A stretch of 64,000 nucleotides of DNA from Clostridium gasigenes (GTDB taxonomy: Bacteria; Bacillota; Clostridia; Clostridiales; Clostridiaceae): positions 825,374 to 889,373 of the forward strand of contig NZ_FNJM01000001.1 of NCBI RefSeq assembly GCF_900104115.1, read 5' to 3'. Below, one piece after another: positions 36,655 through 46,407 of the stretch. Made by a program: the position numbers and the translations under genes. How positions within the stretch are numbered: the stretch's first letter is position 1; every line of letters begins with the position of its first letter. The notes below the pieces were generated by a model. It worked only from the letters and a program-made list of their open reading frames with translations, was not told where the DNA came from and did no database searches.

Positions 36655-37497
36655 ATGAATTCTATAATAATTGATTTTTTAAAGTATTCCTTAAATTGGG
36701 ATATGAATTTTTTATCTTCACTAGAACAAATTGGAGGGCTTAGTAATAATAATTACAAAGCAATTTATTATAATAATTTATATTTTATACGTCTATGTAA
36801 TCCAACTCCATTTAATATTAGTAGAAGAAATGAATTAACTATTTTACATACTGCTTGCGATTTAAATTTATGCCATATGCCTATTTACTTTGATGTGGAG
36901 ACTGGAAATATGGTATATAAATGGATTAATGGAAAAATGCCTACAGAAATAGAGTTTAATTCTGAGCGCTTATTAAGGAAATTATGTATCAACTTAAAAA
37001 AATTACATTTAACAACATCTTTAACTTATTTCAATCCATTTAATGAAATTAGGGCGAGAATAAAAATATGTATTAATCTAAAACTTCCACTGCCTACTTA
37101 TATATATTCTTTAACAGAAAAACTATTTCGGCTTGAAAAGGAACTAGAAATAAATAAATTCGTAGGCCTTTGTCATAACGATTTAAATGTTTCTAATATA
37201 ATTATAGATGATAGAAATTTATATATTATAGATTATGAGTTCTCAGCTACTTGCGATGTTTTTTTTGATTTAGCAACTGTTGCATGGTTACAAGATTATA
37301 ATGGACGTGTTAATTTATTAAAGGCCTATTTTGGAAGCTTTAACATTAAAGATTATAATAAACTTATTAGCTATATTTATGTTGTTAAACTTCTAAATGC
37401 TCTTTGGAGTTTAATAAAATCAGCACAATCATTAAGTAACTACAATTATGAAAAAGCTTCTAATATTATTTTTGATGAATTATATTCTAATCTATAA
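36655..37497 (+). CDS. Choline/ethanolamine kinase-like phosphotransferase (LicA/APH fold)
   Basis: 280 residues of the aminoglycoside-phosphotransferase/choline kinase fold. GLSNNNYKA is the nucleotide loop, HNDLNVSNIIID the catalytic loop (Brenner motif, Asp), and IIDYEFS the metal-binding Asp. The sequence FIRLCNPTPF.ISRRNE follows the ATP-binding region. LicA-type enzymes phosphorylate choline for cell-surface decoration; ethanolamine or another alcohol is equally possible. AAGGAG precedes the ATG. Single gene, divergent from the B12 operon. Confidence 0.8.
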   Translation: MNSIIIDFLKYSLNWDMNFLSSLEQIGGLSNNNYKAIYYNNLYFIRLCNPTPFNISRRNELTILHTACDLNLCHMPIYFDVETGNMVYKWINGKMPTEIEFNSERLLRKLCINLKKLHLTTSLTYFNPFNEIRARIKICINLKLPLPTYIYSLTEKLFRLEKELEINKFVGLCHNDLNVSNIIIDDRNLYIIDYEFSATCDVFFDLATVAWLQDYNGRVNLLKAYFGSFNIKDYNKLISYIYVVKLLNALWSLIKSAQSLSNYNYEKASNIIFDELYSNL

Positions 37498-37539
37498 AAA
37501 TTCTAGATTTAAAATAAGGCTATATTAAAATTTAACTCA

Positions 37540-37573
37540 TTATTAAAGGAGGCTATTACGCCGCCTTTAATAA
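37540..37573. terminator. Hairpin between convergent genes
   Basis: 14 bp stem (37540-37553 with 37560-37573) with one mismatch and a 6-base loop. A T-run is weak, so its function as terminator is likely but not certain. Confidence 0.6.
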
Positions 37574-37581
37574 GTGAAATA

Positions 37582-39339
37582 TTATATTCTCAATAAAATT
37601 TCATTTATATTATTACTTATTTCCCTTCTTTCGTTATAAATCCACTCTGCATCAAAAGGTAGGTTAAACACCTTACTAAATGAGTAATATAAATTTACTT
37701 TTTGATAATAAATCTCTAAGTCATCTAAATTACCTTTGAAACATTGAGGTTTTGTGATTTCCTTAGAATTTATTAAGAATAATTCCTCAACATAGTCTAA
37801 GAAAGCATTCAGCATAACCTCTTCTGATACATCAAATGGAATCTTCAATAAATTCCATTGAATTTCTTCCTTTAACTTATATCTCTTTATATTGTCTAAT
37901 ACAATAATATACTCAGTTATATCCATTTTTCTATAATAATTTAACGTCTCTTCTCTCGTGCTCCAAATAGCTAATTTTTCATTAAGTGGGAGAGTTTTTA
38001 TTTTCAATATAGCTTCTGAAGGTCCTATTACCGCCGAATATACCGGCTTATCTTTTTCCTCTAATTTATCTTGTAGAAACTCTGCTCCTCCTCCTATACT
38101 TAAAACATAGCCTATTTCATATATTCCTTTTCTTCCTGCTCTGCCTGCTATTTGTTTAACTTCCTGTGATGTCAAATCACGTATTTCATATCCATCAAAT
38201 TTCTTAGTAGATAAAAATATAATTCTTTTTATTGGTAAATTCACACCCATTCCAATAGCATCTGTTGTTATTAAAATATTTGTTTCCTTATTTACAAATT
38301 GCTCATATTGTTTTCTTCTAACTTCTGGTGGCAAATCTCCATATATAATACTTGCCTTTACTCCTTGTTTAGAATAACTTTCTGCAATTTCTAAAACTCT
38401 TTTTTTAGAAAACACTACTATAGCATCTCCAGGCTGTGCATCTTTAAAATAAAAACTTTTATGATCTATTTCAAGAGGAATTTGCCTCTTATATTCTATT
38501 AACTCATATTCTTCGCCGCAATCTTCCAATATTTTTATTAGTACCTCTTTAGCATTTAAAGCTCCACATAAGTGAATTTCTTTACATCTAATTCCTAGAA
38601 GTGCTTTTGTCCAAGCATCCCCTCTTTGCGAATCTCCAATCATTTGGATTTCATCTATAACTGCTATTTCATAATTTTTCTTTATATTCAATTTTTCAAC
38701 TGTACAAGATGTATGCGTTGCCCCAATAGTTATTATTTCTTCTTCTCCGGTTAGTAAGTCACATATTACCCCTTCATTATTCATTCTTTCATAATTTTCA
38801 AGAGCTAATATTCTAAGTGGGGATAAGTATATTCCACATTTAGCCTTTTTTAATCTCTCGATTGCATTATAGGTTTTACCTGTATTTGTATCCCCTAAAT
38901 GAATATAGAATTTTCTTTTTATAAATCTAGCTTCTCTATACTCATCTTTTGGATTTGATGGGAAATTCTTTTCAAATTCTTTTGATATTAAATCCGGTAT
39001 ATGATGTTTAACTAAAACTGTCATTATACCTGAATTAATTAAACTATTATCCTGTCCCCGGACAACCTTATAATAATCAAAACTTGTATCATTTTTCTTA
39101 TTATAATCACTTAGAATTTTCTTGGATACATATTCAAGCAAATCATCATATCTTTCACATAAATTATTATATTCCTTAAAACCTTCTCCACTCATATCTT
39201 GAAGCTCTCTTATCTTTTTTCTTATAGTCGCTTCATGTTCAAGCAATACTCCTGGTTTAGAATTATATACTATTTCTTCTATTTGATTTATCTGACCCTT
39301 CAACTTTTTAAACTCTCTTTGCATAGAATTTTTTTTCAA
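37582..39339 (-). CDS. SUV3-like ATP-dependent RNA helicase
   Basis: 585 residues, starting with TTG after GGAGGG. From about residue 148 the sequence follows the mitochondrial SUV3 helicase: HLGDTNTGKTYNAIERL (Walker A), YLSPLRILALE, LLTGEE, TSCTVEKL, IAVIDEIQMIGDSQRGDAWTK (DEIQ in place of DEAD), IHLCGA, VVFSKKRV, IYGDLPPEVRRKQ, LITTDAIGMGVNLPI and QIAGRAGR. The N-terminal 145 residues are helical and differ from SUV3. Helicases of this class unwind RNA with a 3'-5' exonuclease; a partner is not encoded nearby. It stands alone. Confidence 0.88.
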   Translation of the reverse strand: MKKNSMQREFKKLKGQINQIEEIVYNSKPGVLLEHEATIRKKIRELQDMSGEGFKEYNNLCERYDDLLEYVSKKILSDYNKKNDTSFDYYKVVRGQDNSLINSGIMTVLVKHHIPDLISKEFEKNFPSNPKDEYREARFIKRKFYIHLGDTNTGKTYNAIERLKKAKCGIYLSPLRILALENYERMNNEGVICDLLTGEEEIITIGATHTSCTVEKLNIKKNYEIAVIDEIQMIGDSQRGDAWTKALLGIRCKEIHLCGALNAKEVLIKILEDCGEEYELIEYKRQIPLEIDHKSFYFKDAQPGDAIVVFSKKRVLEIAESYSKQGVKASIIYGDLPPEVRRKQYEQFVNKETNILITTDAIGMGVNLPIKRIIFLSTKKFDGYEIRDLTSQEVKQIAGRAGRKGIYEIGYVLSIGGGAEFLQDKLEEKDKPVYSAVIGPSEAILKIKTLPLNEKLAIWSTREETLNYYRKMDITEYIIVLDNIKRYKLKEEIQWNLLKIPFDVSEEVMLNAFLDYVEELFLINSKEITKPQCFKGNLDDLEIYYQKVNLYYSFSKVFNLPFDAEWIYNERREISNNINEILLRI

Positions 39340-39497
39340 TATTATCCCTCCAAAACCTAGTTGTATTTTACTTAAGAAACTAAAAAAACAAATCTTCTAC
39401 CATATAATATTACTTCTTATTATCCTTTTATTCATTAGCTTGCTCATTTGTTCCAATTTTTATAAGTTCAAAAAATATTAATTAACCATTAAAACAC

Positions 39498-39545
39498 ATA
39501 AGCAGGTAGTTTAGTATTTATATCTATACTAAACTACCTGCTTAT
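39498..39545. terminator. Terminator downstream of map
   Basis: Perfect 18-20 bp stem (39500-39517 with 39526-39543) with an 8-base loop. Located between map and the helicase start; the minus-strand tail is TGTGTTTTAA. Confidence 0.8.
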
Positions 39546-39573
39546 CTATATATGTTATTTTTTTAAATTATGA

Positions 39574-40443
39574 TTAATATGCTATTATTTCAACACCGTT
39601 TTCTGTTACAAGAATGGTATGTTCCCATTGTGCTGAATAAGAGCCATCTTCTGTAATTGCTGTCCAATCATTTTCTTCGTCAACAAATAAATTATAATCT
39701 CCTGCATTTATCATTGGCTCTATTGTAAATACCATTCCTGGAACTAAAATCATACCAGTTCCTTTTTCTCCAATATGACTTACAAATGGATCTTCGTGAA
39801 ACTCTAGTCCTATTCCGTGTCCACCAAAATCTCTAACTACTGAATAACCATTTTCATCTGTTAATTCCTTAATTGCAGCTCCTATGTCTCCTATGAATCC
39901 CCAAGGCTTTACAGCAGCTACGCCTCTTGCTAAAGACTCTTTTGCTACATTAACTAATCTTTTATCTTCTTCGCTTACGTTACCTATCATAAACATTCTT
40001 GACGCATCTGAAAAATATCCATTTAATATTGTGGATACATCTACATTTATTATATCTCCATCTTTTAGTATTATATCCTCACTTGGTATTCCATGACATA
40101 TTTCTTCGTTAATTGATGTACATACGCTCTTTGGAAACCCTGAAAAATTAAGAGGTGCTGGTATCCCCCCTTGAGAAATTGTATAATCATGTATTATTTT
40201 ATTTATTTCTTCTGTATTCATACCAATTTTAATTCTCTCAGCAATTAAATCTAAAGCAGAATTATTTATTTTAGCACTTGCCTTTATCCCTTCAATTTGT
40301 TCCTTATTCTTAATCATATCTCTTGAGGGTACAATAAACCCTTTCATTTGTAGTGAGTTTACCTTTTTATCAAAATCAATATGACATTTCTTATATTTTT
40401 GTTTGCTTCCACACCAGCATTCATCATTTCTATTTAAATTCAT
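39574..40443 (-). CDS. map: Methionine aminopeptidase with N-terminal SEC-C zinc motif
   Basis: 289 residues. Residues 1-30 contain a SEC-C finger (ECWCGSKQKYKKCH) that may bind the ribosome; the rest is a type I MetAP. Catalytic pieces: HGIPSEDIILKDGDIINVDVSTILNGYFSDASRMF (two metal Asp), GGHGIGLEFHEDP (His), FTIEPMI (Glu) and WEHTILVTENG (Glu). It removes the initiator Met. AAAAGGAGAT precedes the ATG. Confidence 0.95.
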   Translation of the reverse strand: MNLNRNDECWCGSKQKYKKCHIDFDKKVNSLQMKGFIVPSRDMIKNKEQIEGIKASAKINNSALDLIAERIKIGMNTEEINKIIHDYTISQGGIPAPLNFSGFPKSVCTSINEEICHGIPSEDIILKDGDIINVDVSTILNGYFSDASRMFMIGNVSEEDKRLVNVAKESLARGVAAVKPWGFIGDIGAAIKELTDENGYSVVRDFGGHGIGLEFHEDPFVSHIGEKGTGMILVPGMVFTIEPMINAGDYNLFVDEENDWTAITEDGSYSAQWEHTILVTENGVEIIAY

Positions 40444-40613
40444 TTTTAAATCTCCTTTTCAAAACAAAAATTTATATTAACTAGTTTATTTTTGCTTTAG
40501 TAATTATATACATGTATTATACACCTATACTCTATTTTTTCAAATCCATATTTTATTTTTATAAAGCTATCATCCTCTATTATGCGCTTTTACTACATTA
40601 TAAGACTATTTTT

Positions 40614-40642
40614 TTGAAACTTTTTTCTAATCATGGTATACT
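40614..40642 (+). promoter_or_regulatory. Promoter of the GerM-like gene
   Basis: TTGAAA (40614-40619), 17-base spacer, TATACT (40637-40642), about 55 bases before the start codon; looks like a vegetative SigA promoter. Confidence 0.75.
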
Positions 40643-40696
40643 ATACTAGTAGAAATCTATTTTACACTTATTTATTATACAAAGGAGCGATTATAT

Positions 40697-41329
40697 ATGA
40701 AGAAAAAACTTTTAGTAATTTTATCTATTCTTACATTTTCACTAATGCTTATTTCCTGTAATAAGGAGATTTCAAAACCTAATACAGAAGCCGACTTATC
40801 TCAAGATGATAACATTAAACAAAATGATAACATTAAAACTAACTTTGAGGAGGCTAAAGATACACAATCTACCGATACTGACAATACTGATGTAGTAAAA
40901 AAAGAAAATAAATCTGTACGACTTTATTTTTATGATGTCGTAAATGATAATATTATTTACTATGATGATACTATTGAAGTAACTGATAAAGCTGTAACTA
41001 ATGCACTTGTAAATGCATTGAAAAACCCAACAAAACCTGATGTTACCCCTGCTATTGCTAAAAATATCAGTGTAACATCTGCTAAGTTAGATAAAGAAAA
41101 TAATATATTTACTATGGATTTCAAAGATAACTTCGTAAGTGAAATGAACTTAGGTAGTGGTTCTGAATCTAATACTTTAAAAGCTATTGTTAATACTATT
41201 GGTTATAATTTTAAGGTTGATAATGTAATTATTACTTTAGGTGGTAAGCCTTATAGTTCAGGACATATATCAATGAATGATGGTGAAAGCTTTAAAGTTT
41301 CTTTAGAGAATGTAATTAAATTAGATTAA
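40697..41329 (+). CDS. GerM-domain lipoprotein
   Basis: 210 residues. Lipoprotein signal with lipobox LMLISC near residue 21, then a Thr/Asp/Asn-rich linker (about 25-75) and a GerM domain (SVRLYFYDVVNDNIIYYDDTIEV...ALKNPTKPDVTPAIAKNISVTSAKLDKENNIFTMDFKDNFV...). GerM proteins act in sporulation and germination or in cell-envelope assembly. The vegetative-type promoter hints that this one is not strictly spore-specific. AAAGGAG precedes the ATG. Confidence 0.87.
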   Translation: MKKKLLVILSILTFSLMLISCNKEISKPNTEADLSQDDNIKQNDNIKTNFEEAKDTQSTDTDNTDVVKKENKSVRLYFYDVVNDNIIYYDDTIEVTDKAVTNALVNALKNPTKPDVTPAIAKNISVTSAKLDKENNIFTMDFKDNFVSEMNLGSGSESNTLKAIVNTIGYNFKVDNVIITLGGKPYSSGHISMNDGESFKVSLENVIKLD

Positions 41330-41389
41330 GTTTCAGGATTTTTTAAAAATAATAAGTTTTTTAATATTTACTTATTTATATATTTATTT

Positions 41390-41426
41390 AAAATAGGCAG
41401 TCTATATTTTGACTGCCTATTTTTTA
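41390..41426 (+). terminator. Terminator after the GerM-like gene
   Basis: AAAATAGGCAGTC/GACTGCCTATTTT, 13 bp, 7-8 base loop, then T-run. Confidence 0.88.
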
Positions 41427-41522
41427 TATTTATTCTTTTATTAATCACAAAAACAACAATTTTGATTAGAATAAACTATACTTTAATATTAATAATTAAA
41501 TTAAAAAAGGGGTGAATATAAG

Positions 41523-42047
41523 TTGGATCCATATAAAGTTTTAGGTATACACCAAAATTCATCAGAAGAGGAGATAAAAAAAGCTTATAAAAACATTGTT
41601 TCTCAATACAGTTTGACTAAATATCAAGATACACCAAACGAAGCTCTAGCTAAAAACATATTGTCTGATGCGAATGATTCTTATGAATTGCTTGTTAACG
41701 GTAATATCTACAAAGAAATTAGAAATTTAATTGATACTAAAAATTTTGTAATTGCTGAAACTAAATTAAATATTATTGATGATAAAAATTCTCCTGAATG
41801 GAATTATCTTAAATGCTTTGTTTTTTTAAATAAAGGTTGGTTTGACTCCGCTGTATCTCATTTAACTACTGCAATTGAACTTAATCCAGACAATTTCGAA
41901 TATATAGATAGTTTAAATACTTTAAAAACAAGAGCTCCAGAATTTGCAAATTACTATAACCAAGAAAATGTTCAGCCAAATACAAATAATATGAATGCTT
42001 GTGGTGGAGGGAGTTCTCCTTCTAGTGGTAACAAGGGAATGTGTTAA
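41523..42047 (+). CDS. J-like/TPR protein lacking the HPD motif
   Basis: 174 residues from a TTG start after AGGGGTGAAT. It aligns along its length with the J-domain protein at 2202-2807: MDPYKVLGIHQNSSEEEIKKAYKNIVSQY (helices I-II), then a TPR part (WNYLKCFVFLNKGWFDSAVSHLTTAIELNPDNFEY) and a tail with Cys near the end. Where the other has HPD it has SLT, so it should not stimulate DnaK. A clean paralogue with altered function; a role as scaffold or inhibitor is possible. Confidence 0.82.
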   Translation: MDPYKVLGIHQNSSEEEIKKAYKNIVSQYSLTKYQDTPNEALAKNILSDANDSYELLVNGNIYKEIRNLIDTKNFVIAETKLNIIDDKNSPEWNYLKCFVFLNKGWFDSAVSHLTTAIELNPDNFEYIDSLNTLKTRAPEFANYYNQENVQPNTNNMNACGGGSSPSSGNKGMC

Positions 42048-42095
42048 CTATTAATCAAAATATGATTTACAAACATAATCACAAGATAAAATTTA

Positions 42096-42180
42096 AAGAC
42101 TGATAAAAAGCTACTTAATAAATAGATTTTCAACTTTTTATTTATCTAAATCTATTTTAAAGTTCGCTTTTTTCAGTCTT
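42096..42180. repeat. 85 bp imperfect palindrome
   Basis: Arms of about 34 bases (42096-42129 and 42147-42180): AAGACTGATAAAAAGC matches GCTTTTTTCAGTCTT inverted, and AATAGATTT matches AAATCTATT. It lies between convergent genes and may serve as a two-way terminator, but it is much longer than needed for that. Confidence 0.7.
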
Positions 42181-42181
42181 A

Positions 42182-42240
42182 TTAAGGAATCATAAAATAA
42201 ATAATAGACCAGTATTCTTTTTTTACAATGCCTAATTTAA
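42182..42240. repeat. Dispersed palindromic element, copy E
   Basis: TAAGGAATCATAAAATAAATAA on the left and TTTTTTTACAATGCCTAATT on the right. It directly abuts the 85 bp palindrome. Confidence 0.65.
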
Positions 42241-42274
42241 ATTTTCTATAGAATATTCAATTCTTTGATTATCC

Positions 42275-44713
42275 CTAATCTACAGATTTTAATGATTCTA
42301 CCATTGGAGTTTTCTTTAATTTGAAATACATTACAAAATTTACTATTGATGCAAATGCTAATGTTAATATTGACGCATAAAGAAAGCTCATAAAGTCTAT
42401 ATTTCGTCCAAACATCATATTATCTGGCTCTGCTGTTATCATTATAAATTTATGCAATAAAACGCCTAGCCCAAGACCAGTTAATGTACCTATAAATGTT
42501 AACACAAAGTTTTCTCTATAAACATACGCAGAAACTTCATTATCATAGAAACCCAATACCTTAATTGTTGCAATTTCTCTTATTCTTTCACTTATATTTA
42601 CATTAGTTAAATTGTATAATACAACAAATGCTAATGCTCCGGCTGAAATAATCATAATTAATACTACATAGTTTAAACTTGAAATTGTCTCCTTAAAACT
42701 ATTCTCACTTAGCGAATTAAAACTTACTGATGTTACTTTAGACTCTTTTAATATATCTTTAGATAATTTATCCTCTGATTCTTTTGATTTATCCGCTAAT
42801 ATTGCAAACATTTTATTAAACTTTATTTCTTCTTTAAAAATTTTCTCGTAAAGATTATCAGTCATATAAACATAATTCATTACATATTGTTCTGAAATAC
42901 CTCTAATTTTAACAGGTACTTTTTCATTTTCTTCTTTATCAATGTATATTGTATCTCCGATTCGTACTTTTAATTGTTTTGCAGCTTTTTCTGTTAATAT
43001 AATTCCATCCTCTTGAATTTCTACTTCTTCTTTGTTTTTTCTACTCTTTAAATCTATAAAATTATTAAATTCATTTTTATATTTTGGAACTATTATTGTT
43101 ACTGCTTCTGTAGCTTCATCACTAGATACATCTACATTTTTAGTTTTAATGCTTGTATAATCTGTTATTTCTCCATTTTTAGAGACCTCTTTTATGATTT
43201 CCTCTTGATTTTGCATATCTGTATTTGAATCAAATCCTATTGTCATATTATATTTATATACTTCTCCAAACTGCTTTTCTACAATCGCTTCTATAGAATC
43301 CTTTATTCCAAAACCTGCAAGTAACAATGCAGTACAACCTGCTATTCCTATTACTGTCATAAAGAATCTTTTCTTATATCTAAATATATTTCTTGCAGTT
43401 ACTTTTTTACTAAAATTAAATCTATTCCATATAAACGGTATTCTTTCAAGTAATATCCGCTTTCCTTCCTTTGGGGCTTTTGGTCTCATTAATAATGACG
43501 GCATTTCTATAAGTTCTTTATTGCATGCTAAAAATGCTGCTAATGTTGTTATTAATACTGCTGATAGAGTTGCTATACTTGCATATAGAACATCAAACTT
43601 CAGTATAACAGGTGGAAGCGTATATAGCATGCTATAAGCATCAACTATTACTATTGGAAATACTGTAAATCCTATTGCAATACCTGCAATACTTCCTCCT
43701 ATACTTGCAAATGCTGCATACAAAATATATTTTGATGCAATTGCTAGCTTACTATAACCTAGTGCTTTTAATGTGCCTATATTAATCCTTTGCTCATCTA
43801 CCATTCTTGTCATAGTTGTTAAACAAACTAGTGCCGCTACTAAAAAAAAGAATAATGGGAATACTTGTGCTATAGCACTAACTCTATCTGCTGATCCATC
43901 ATAATCTACAAAGCTATAATTACTATTTCTATCTAATACATACCATTTAGATTCTCCAATATCCTCTAATGAATTCTTACTTGGCAAAATAAAATCTTCA
44001 TATTTCTTATTAAATGAATTTAATTTTTTAGCATCTTTTATAGTAATAAGAACTTCTTTATAGCAATCTATTTCCATGTCTTTTTCAGAAACCATTATAA
44101 AATTACTAACTCTACCGTTTCCTATATTACTGGTCCCCTTCTCAAATGTTAAGTAATATGGTGTTTCTACAATTCCAACTACTTGGAACTCATCTATTTT
44201 AAAACTTTTACTTATATCATCATTTGTTCCTGATGTAATCTTTAATTTTGATCCTATTTTTACATCTGCTTCTCTAATATCCCCTTTTCCAATTACACAT
44301 TCACCAGGGTTTTCTGGCAGTCTTCCTTCAACTATTTTGGGTCTATTTATATAGTCTTTATTATCATTTGAAAGATTATTCTTTGGAAGTGCATGTATTT
44401 TTAGTACTAGCTCATTATTATTTATAGTTGTTAATACATCCATTGAACTAGTAGGAAATATGCCTTCTATATTTCCATATTTTTTAATTTTATCTATATC
44501 ATTTTCATTAAATCCTAAAGTTGATAACAACCTCAAATCCATAAAATTATAATCATCATAATATTTATCAGCTGTTATTCTCATATCTGGTGCAGCCGCT
44601 TTAATTCCTGCAAAAAACGCTACTCCTAAAGTTACAATTGCAAATATTGATACAAATCTTCCAAAGGATTTTTTTATTTCTCTAAAAGTATCCTTTAATA
44701 AAGCATTTTTCAT
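42275..44713 (-). CDS. ABC transporter permease with two FtsX domains (MacB/LolE type)
   Basis: About 812 residues from the ATG at 44713, overlapping nothing and 2 bases past the ATPase stop. N-terminal membrane helix (FGRFVSIFAIVTLGVAFFAGIKA), a large extracellular domain, a three-helix FtsX block (residues about 285-400), a second extracellular domain and a second FtsX block at the C-terminus (ISERIREIATIKVLGFYDNEVSAYVYRENF). Exporters of this type move lipoproteins or peptides or resist antimicrobial peptides; the substrate is unknown. Confidence 0.9.
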   Translation of the reverse strand: MKNALLKDTFREIKKSFGRFVSIFAIVTLGVAFFAGIKAAAPDMRITADKYYDDYNFMDLRLLSTLGFNENDIDKIKKYGNIEGIFPTSSMDVLTTINNNELVLKIHALPKNNLSNDNKDYINRPKIVEGRLPENPGECVIGKGDIREADVKIGSKLKITSGTNDDISKSFKIDEFQVVGIVETPYYLTFEKGTSNIGNGRVSNFIMVSEKDMEIDCYKEVLITIKDAKKLNSFNKKYEDFILPSKNSLEDIGESKWYVLDRNSNYSFVDYDGSADRVSAIAQVFPLFFFLVAALVCLTTMTRMVDEQRINIGTLKALGYSKLAIASKYILYAAFASIGGSIAGIAIGFTVFPIVIVDAYSMLYTLPPVILKFDVLYASIATLSAVLITTLAAFLACNKELIEMPSLLMRPKAPKEGKRILLERIPFIWNRFNFSKKVTARNIFRYKKRFFMTVIGIAGCTALLLAGFGIKDSIEAIVEKQFGEVYKYNMTIGFDSNTDMQNQEEIIKEVSKNGEITDYTSIKTKNVDVSSDEATEAVTIIVPKYKNEFNNFIDLKSRKNKEEVEIQEDGIILTEKAAKQLKVRIGDTIYIDKEENEKVPVKIRGISEQYVMNYVYMTDNLYEKIFKEEIKFNKMFAILADKSKESEDKLSKDILKESKVTSVSFNSLSENSFKETISSLNYVVLIMIISAGALAFVVLYNLTNVNISERIREIATIKVLGFYDNEVSAYVYRENFVLTFIGTLTGLGLGVLLHKFIMITAEPDNMMFGRNIDFMSFLYASILTLAFASIVNFVMYFKLKKTPMVESLKSVD

Positions 44714-44715
44714 TA

Positions 44716-45420
44716 CTACCACTCAATCCTTTCCACAGGAGTTGGCTTTTCGTTAATAGTAACACTTTCTACCTTACCATTTCTAACTTTTATTACCTTG
44801 TCTCCCATTGGTATAAGTGCTAAGTTATGAGTTATAACTACAATAGTCATACCCATTTTTTTACTTGTATCTTGAAGTAACTTTAAAATAGACTTACCTG
44901 TATTGTAATCTAAAGCCCCTGTAGGCTCATCACAAAGCAACAGTTTCGGATTTTTAGCTAGTGCACGTGCAATTGCTACCCTTTGTTGTTCTCCTCCTGA
45001 CAACTGCGATGGGAAGCTATTTTTCCTATCCTTTAATCCTACTGCATCTAAAATTTCTGAAATATCAAATGGATTTTTACTTATTTGTGTCGCAAGCTCA
45101 ATATTTTCAATAGCTGTTAGATTTTGAACTAAATTATAAAATTGAAATACAAATCCTATATCATATCTTCTATAAGTTGTTAACTCTTTTGAATTATATT
45201 TACTTATATCATTGCCATCAACTATTACACTTCCATAAGTTGGCTTATCCATTCCACCTAAAATATTTAATATTGTACTTTTACCGGCTCCACTAGCCCC
45301 TGCAACAATAACAAATTCTCCTTTATTTATAGAAATATTAACCCCGCTTAGTGCTTCTATTTCTACCTCACCCATTTTGTATATCTTCTTAACCTCGTTA
45401 AACTCTATATATTTTCTCAA
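44716..45420 (-). CDS. ABC transporter ATP-binding protein (MacB/LolD type)
   Basis: 234 residues, TTG start after AGTAGGAGG. Walker [10 protein letters not shown] (near residue 40), [20 protein letters not shown] as Q-loop, [30 protein letters not shown] and VITHNLALI. Partner of the FtsX-type permease encoded next. Confidence 0.93.
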   Translation of the reverse strand: MRKYIEFNEVKKIYKMGEVEIEALSGVNISINKGEFVIVAGASGAGKSTILNILGGMDKPTYGSVIVDGNDISKYNSKELTTYRRYDIGFVFQFYNLVQNLTAIENIELATQISKNPFDISEILDAVGLKDRKNSFPSQLSGGEQQRVAIARALAKNPKLLLCDEPTGALDYNTGKSILKLLQDTSKKMGMTIVVITHNLALIPMGDKVIKVRNGKVESVTINEKPTPVERIEW

Positions 45421-45462
45421 AGTTATTCCTCCTACTTATAAATTTATAATTTATAACTGTAC

Positions 45463-46368
45463 TTACTCTATTTTCTTATTTAAAACATCTTTTGACCAAT
45501 TATAAATTTTATATAATTTAGGATAATTTTCTTCTTCCTCTTTTTCTTTTTGAAAATTAGCCATCAACATTATTGGTTTTAATAAAATTTTAGTATCATT
45601 ATATCCTTCTTTAATTCTATTTCGCTTTGATTCTTTATCTAAATTTAATGTTCCAGTTAATATTGTTTCCACAAGATTTCTTGGATAAATTTCTATTATA
45701 TGTGTATTTGGATAAAGTAACCTGTCCACTTTAGCGTCTTTAGATAGGGATACTACAATAATAACATCACAATTTTCCCCATACACTGGTTGAATTGGAG
45801 TATTATCAACTATTCCACCATCAACATAGCTATTTTCAAATACAGGTGTACTATCATATATAAGTGGCAATGATGCCGAAGCTAAAATCATTGCTTTAGC
45901 TATTTTAGAATCATAATCATTTAACCTAAAATATTTAACTTTTAATTCTGGAAGTTCCGTACATGTAACATAACATATCTTTTTACGTTCTTTAATCATA
46001 TCTACCTTTAAATATTTTTCTATAATTTTTACTGCTCCATCTTTTGAAACAGTTCCTTCTTCTAATTTCTGATTCATATATTTCTTGGCAAAATTCGGAT
46101 TTTTGGTACCAATAATTAACCCCATTCCTTTTTTAAAAAGTTCGAACTTACTTATTGGAACCAGTTTATCCATTGTTACTTCATCCCATAATTGTTCTGC
46201 AAGCATCATATCATCTTGTGCAAATAAAACTGCGTTAAATGCACCTATAGATGTTCCTGAAAAAACACTTATATATTTATCTAAACCAAGTTCTTTTAGC
46301 GCCTTCCAAACTCCTAGTTCATAAGCACCCTTTCCTCCACCACCAGATAATACTAATCCTATTTTCAT
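45463..46368 (-). CDS. Patatin-like phospholipase
   Basis: 301 residues. Oxyanion loop GLVLSGGGGKGAYELG at residues 3-18, nucleophile elbow GTSIGAFNAV (Ser41) and catalytic Asp in VDGGIVDNTP. It is an acyl hydrolase of the Ser-Asp dyad type, probably cytoplasmic because no signal peptide is present. AGAGGAGAC precedes the ATG. Confidence 0.92.
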   Translation of the reverse strand: MKIGLVLSGGGGKGAYELGVWKALKELGLDKYISVFSGTSIGAFNAVLFAQDDMMLAEQLWDEVTMDKLVPISKFELFKKGMGLIIGTKNPNFAKKYMNQKLEEGTVSKDGAVKIIEKYLKVDMIKERKKICYVTCTELPELKVKYFRLNDYDSKIAKAMILASASLPLIYDSTPVFENSYVDGGIVDNTPIQPVYGENCDVIIVVSLSKDAKVDRLLYPNTHIIEIYPRNLVETILTGTLNLDKESKRNRIKEGYNDTKILLKPIMLMANFQKEKEEEENYPKLYKIYNWSKDVLNKKIE

Positions 46369-46407
46369 TTTTATCTCGTCTCCTCTTTTACCTTACCGTT
46401 AAATAGA

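Noticed and set aside
37546..37553. AGGAGG ribosome binding site for a small ORF near 37550
   Set aside because: It is part of the terminator-like stem; no start codon with a meaningful frame follows.
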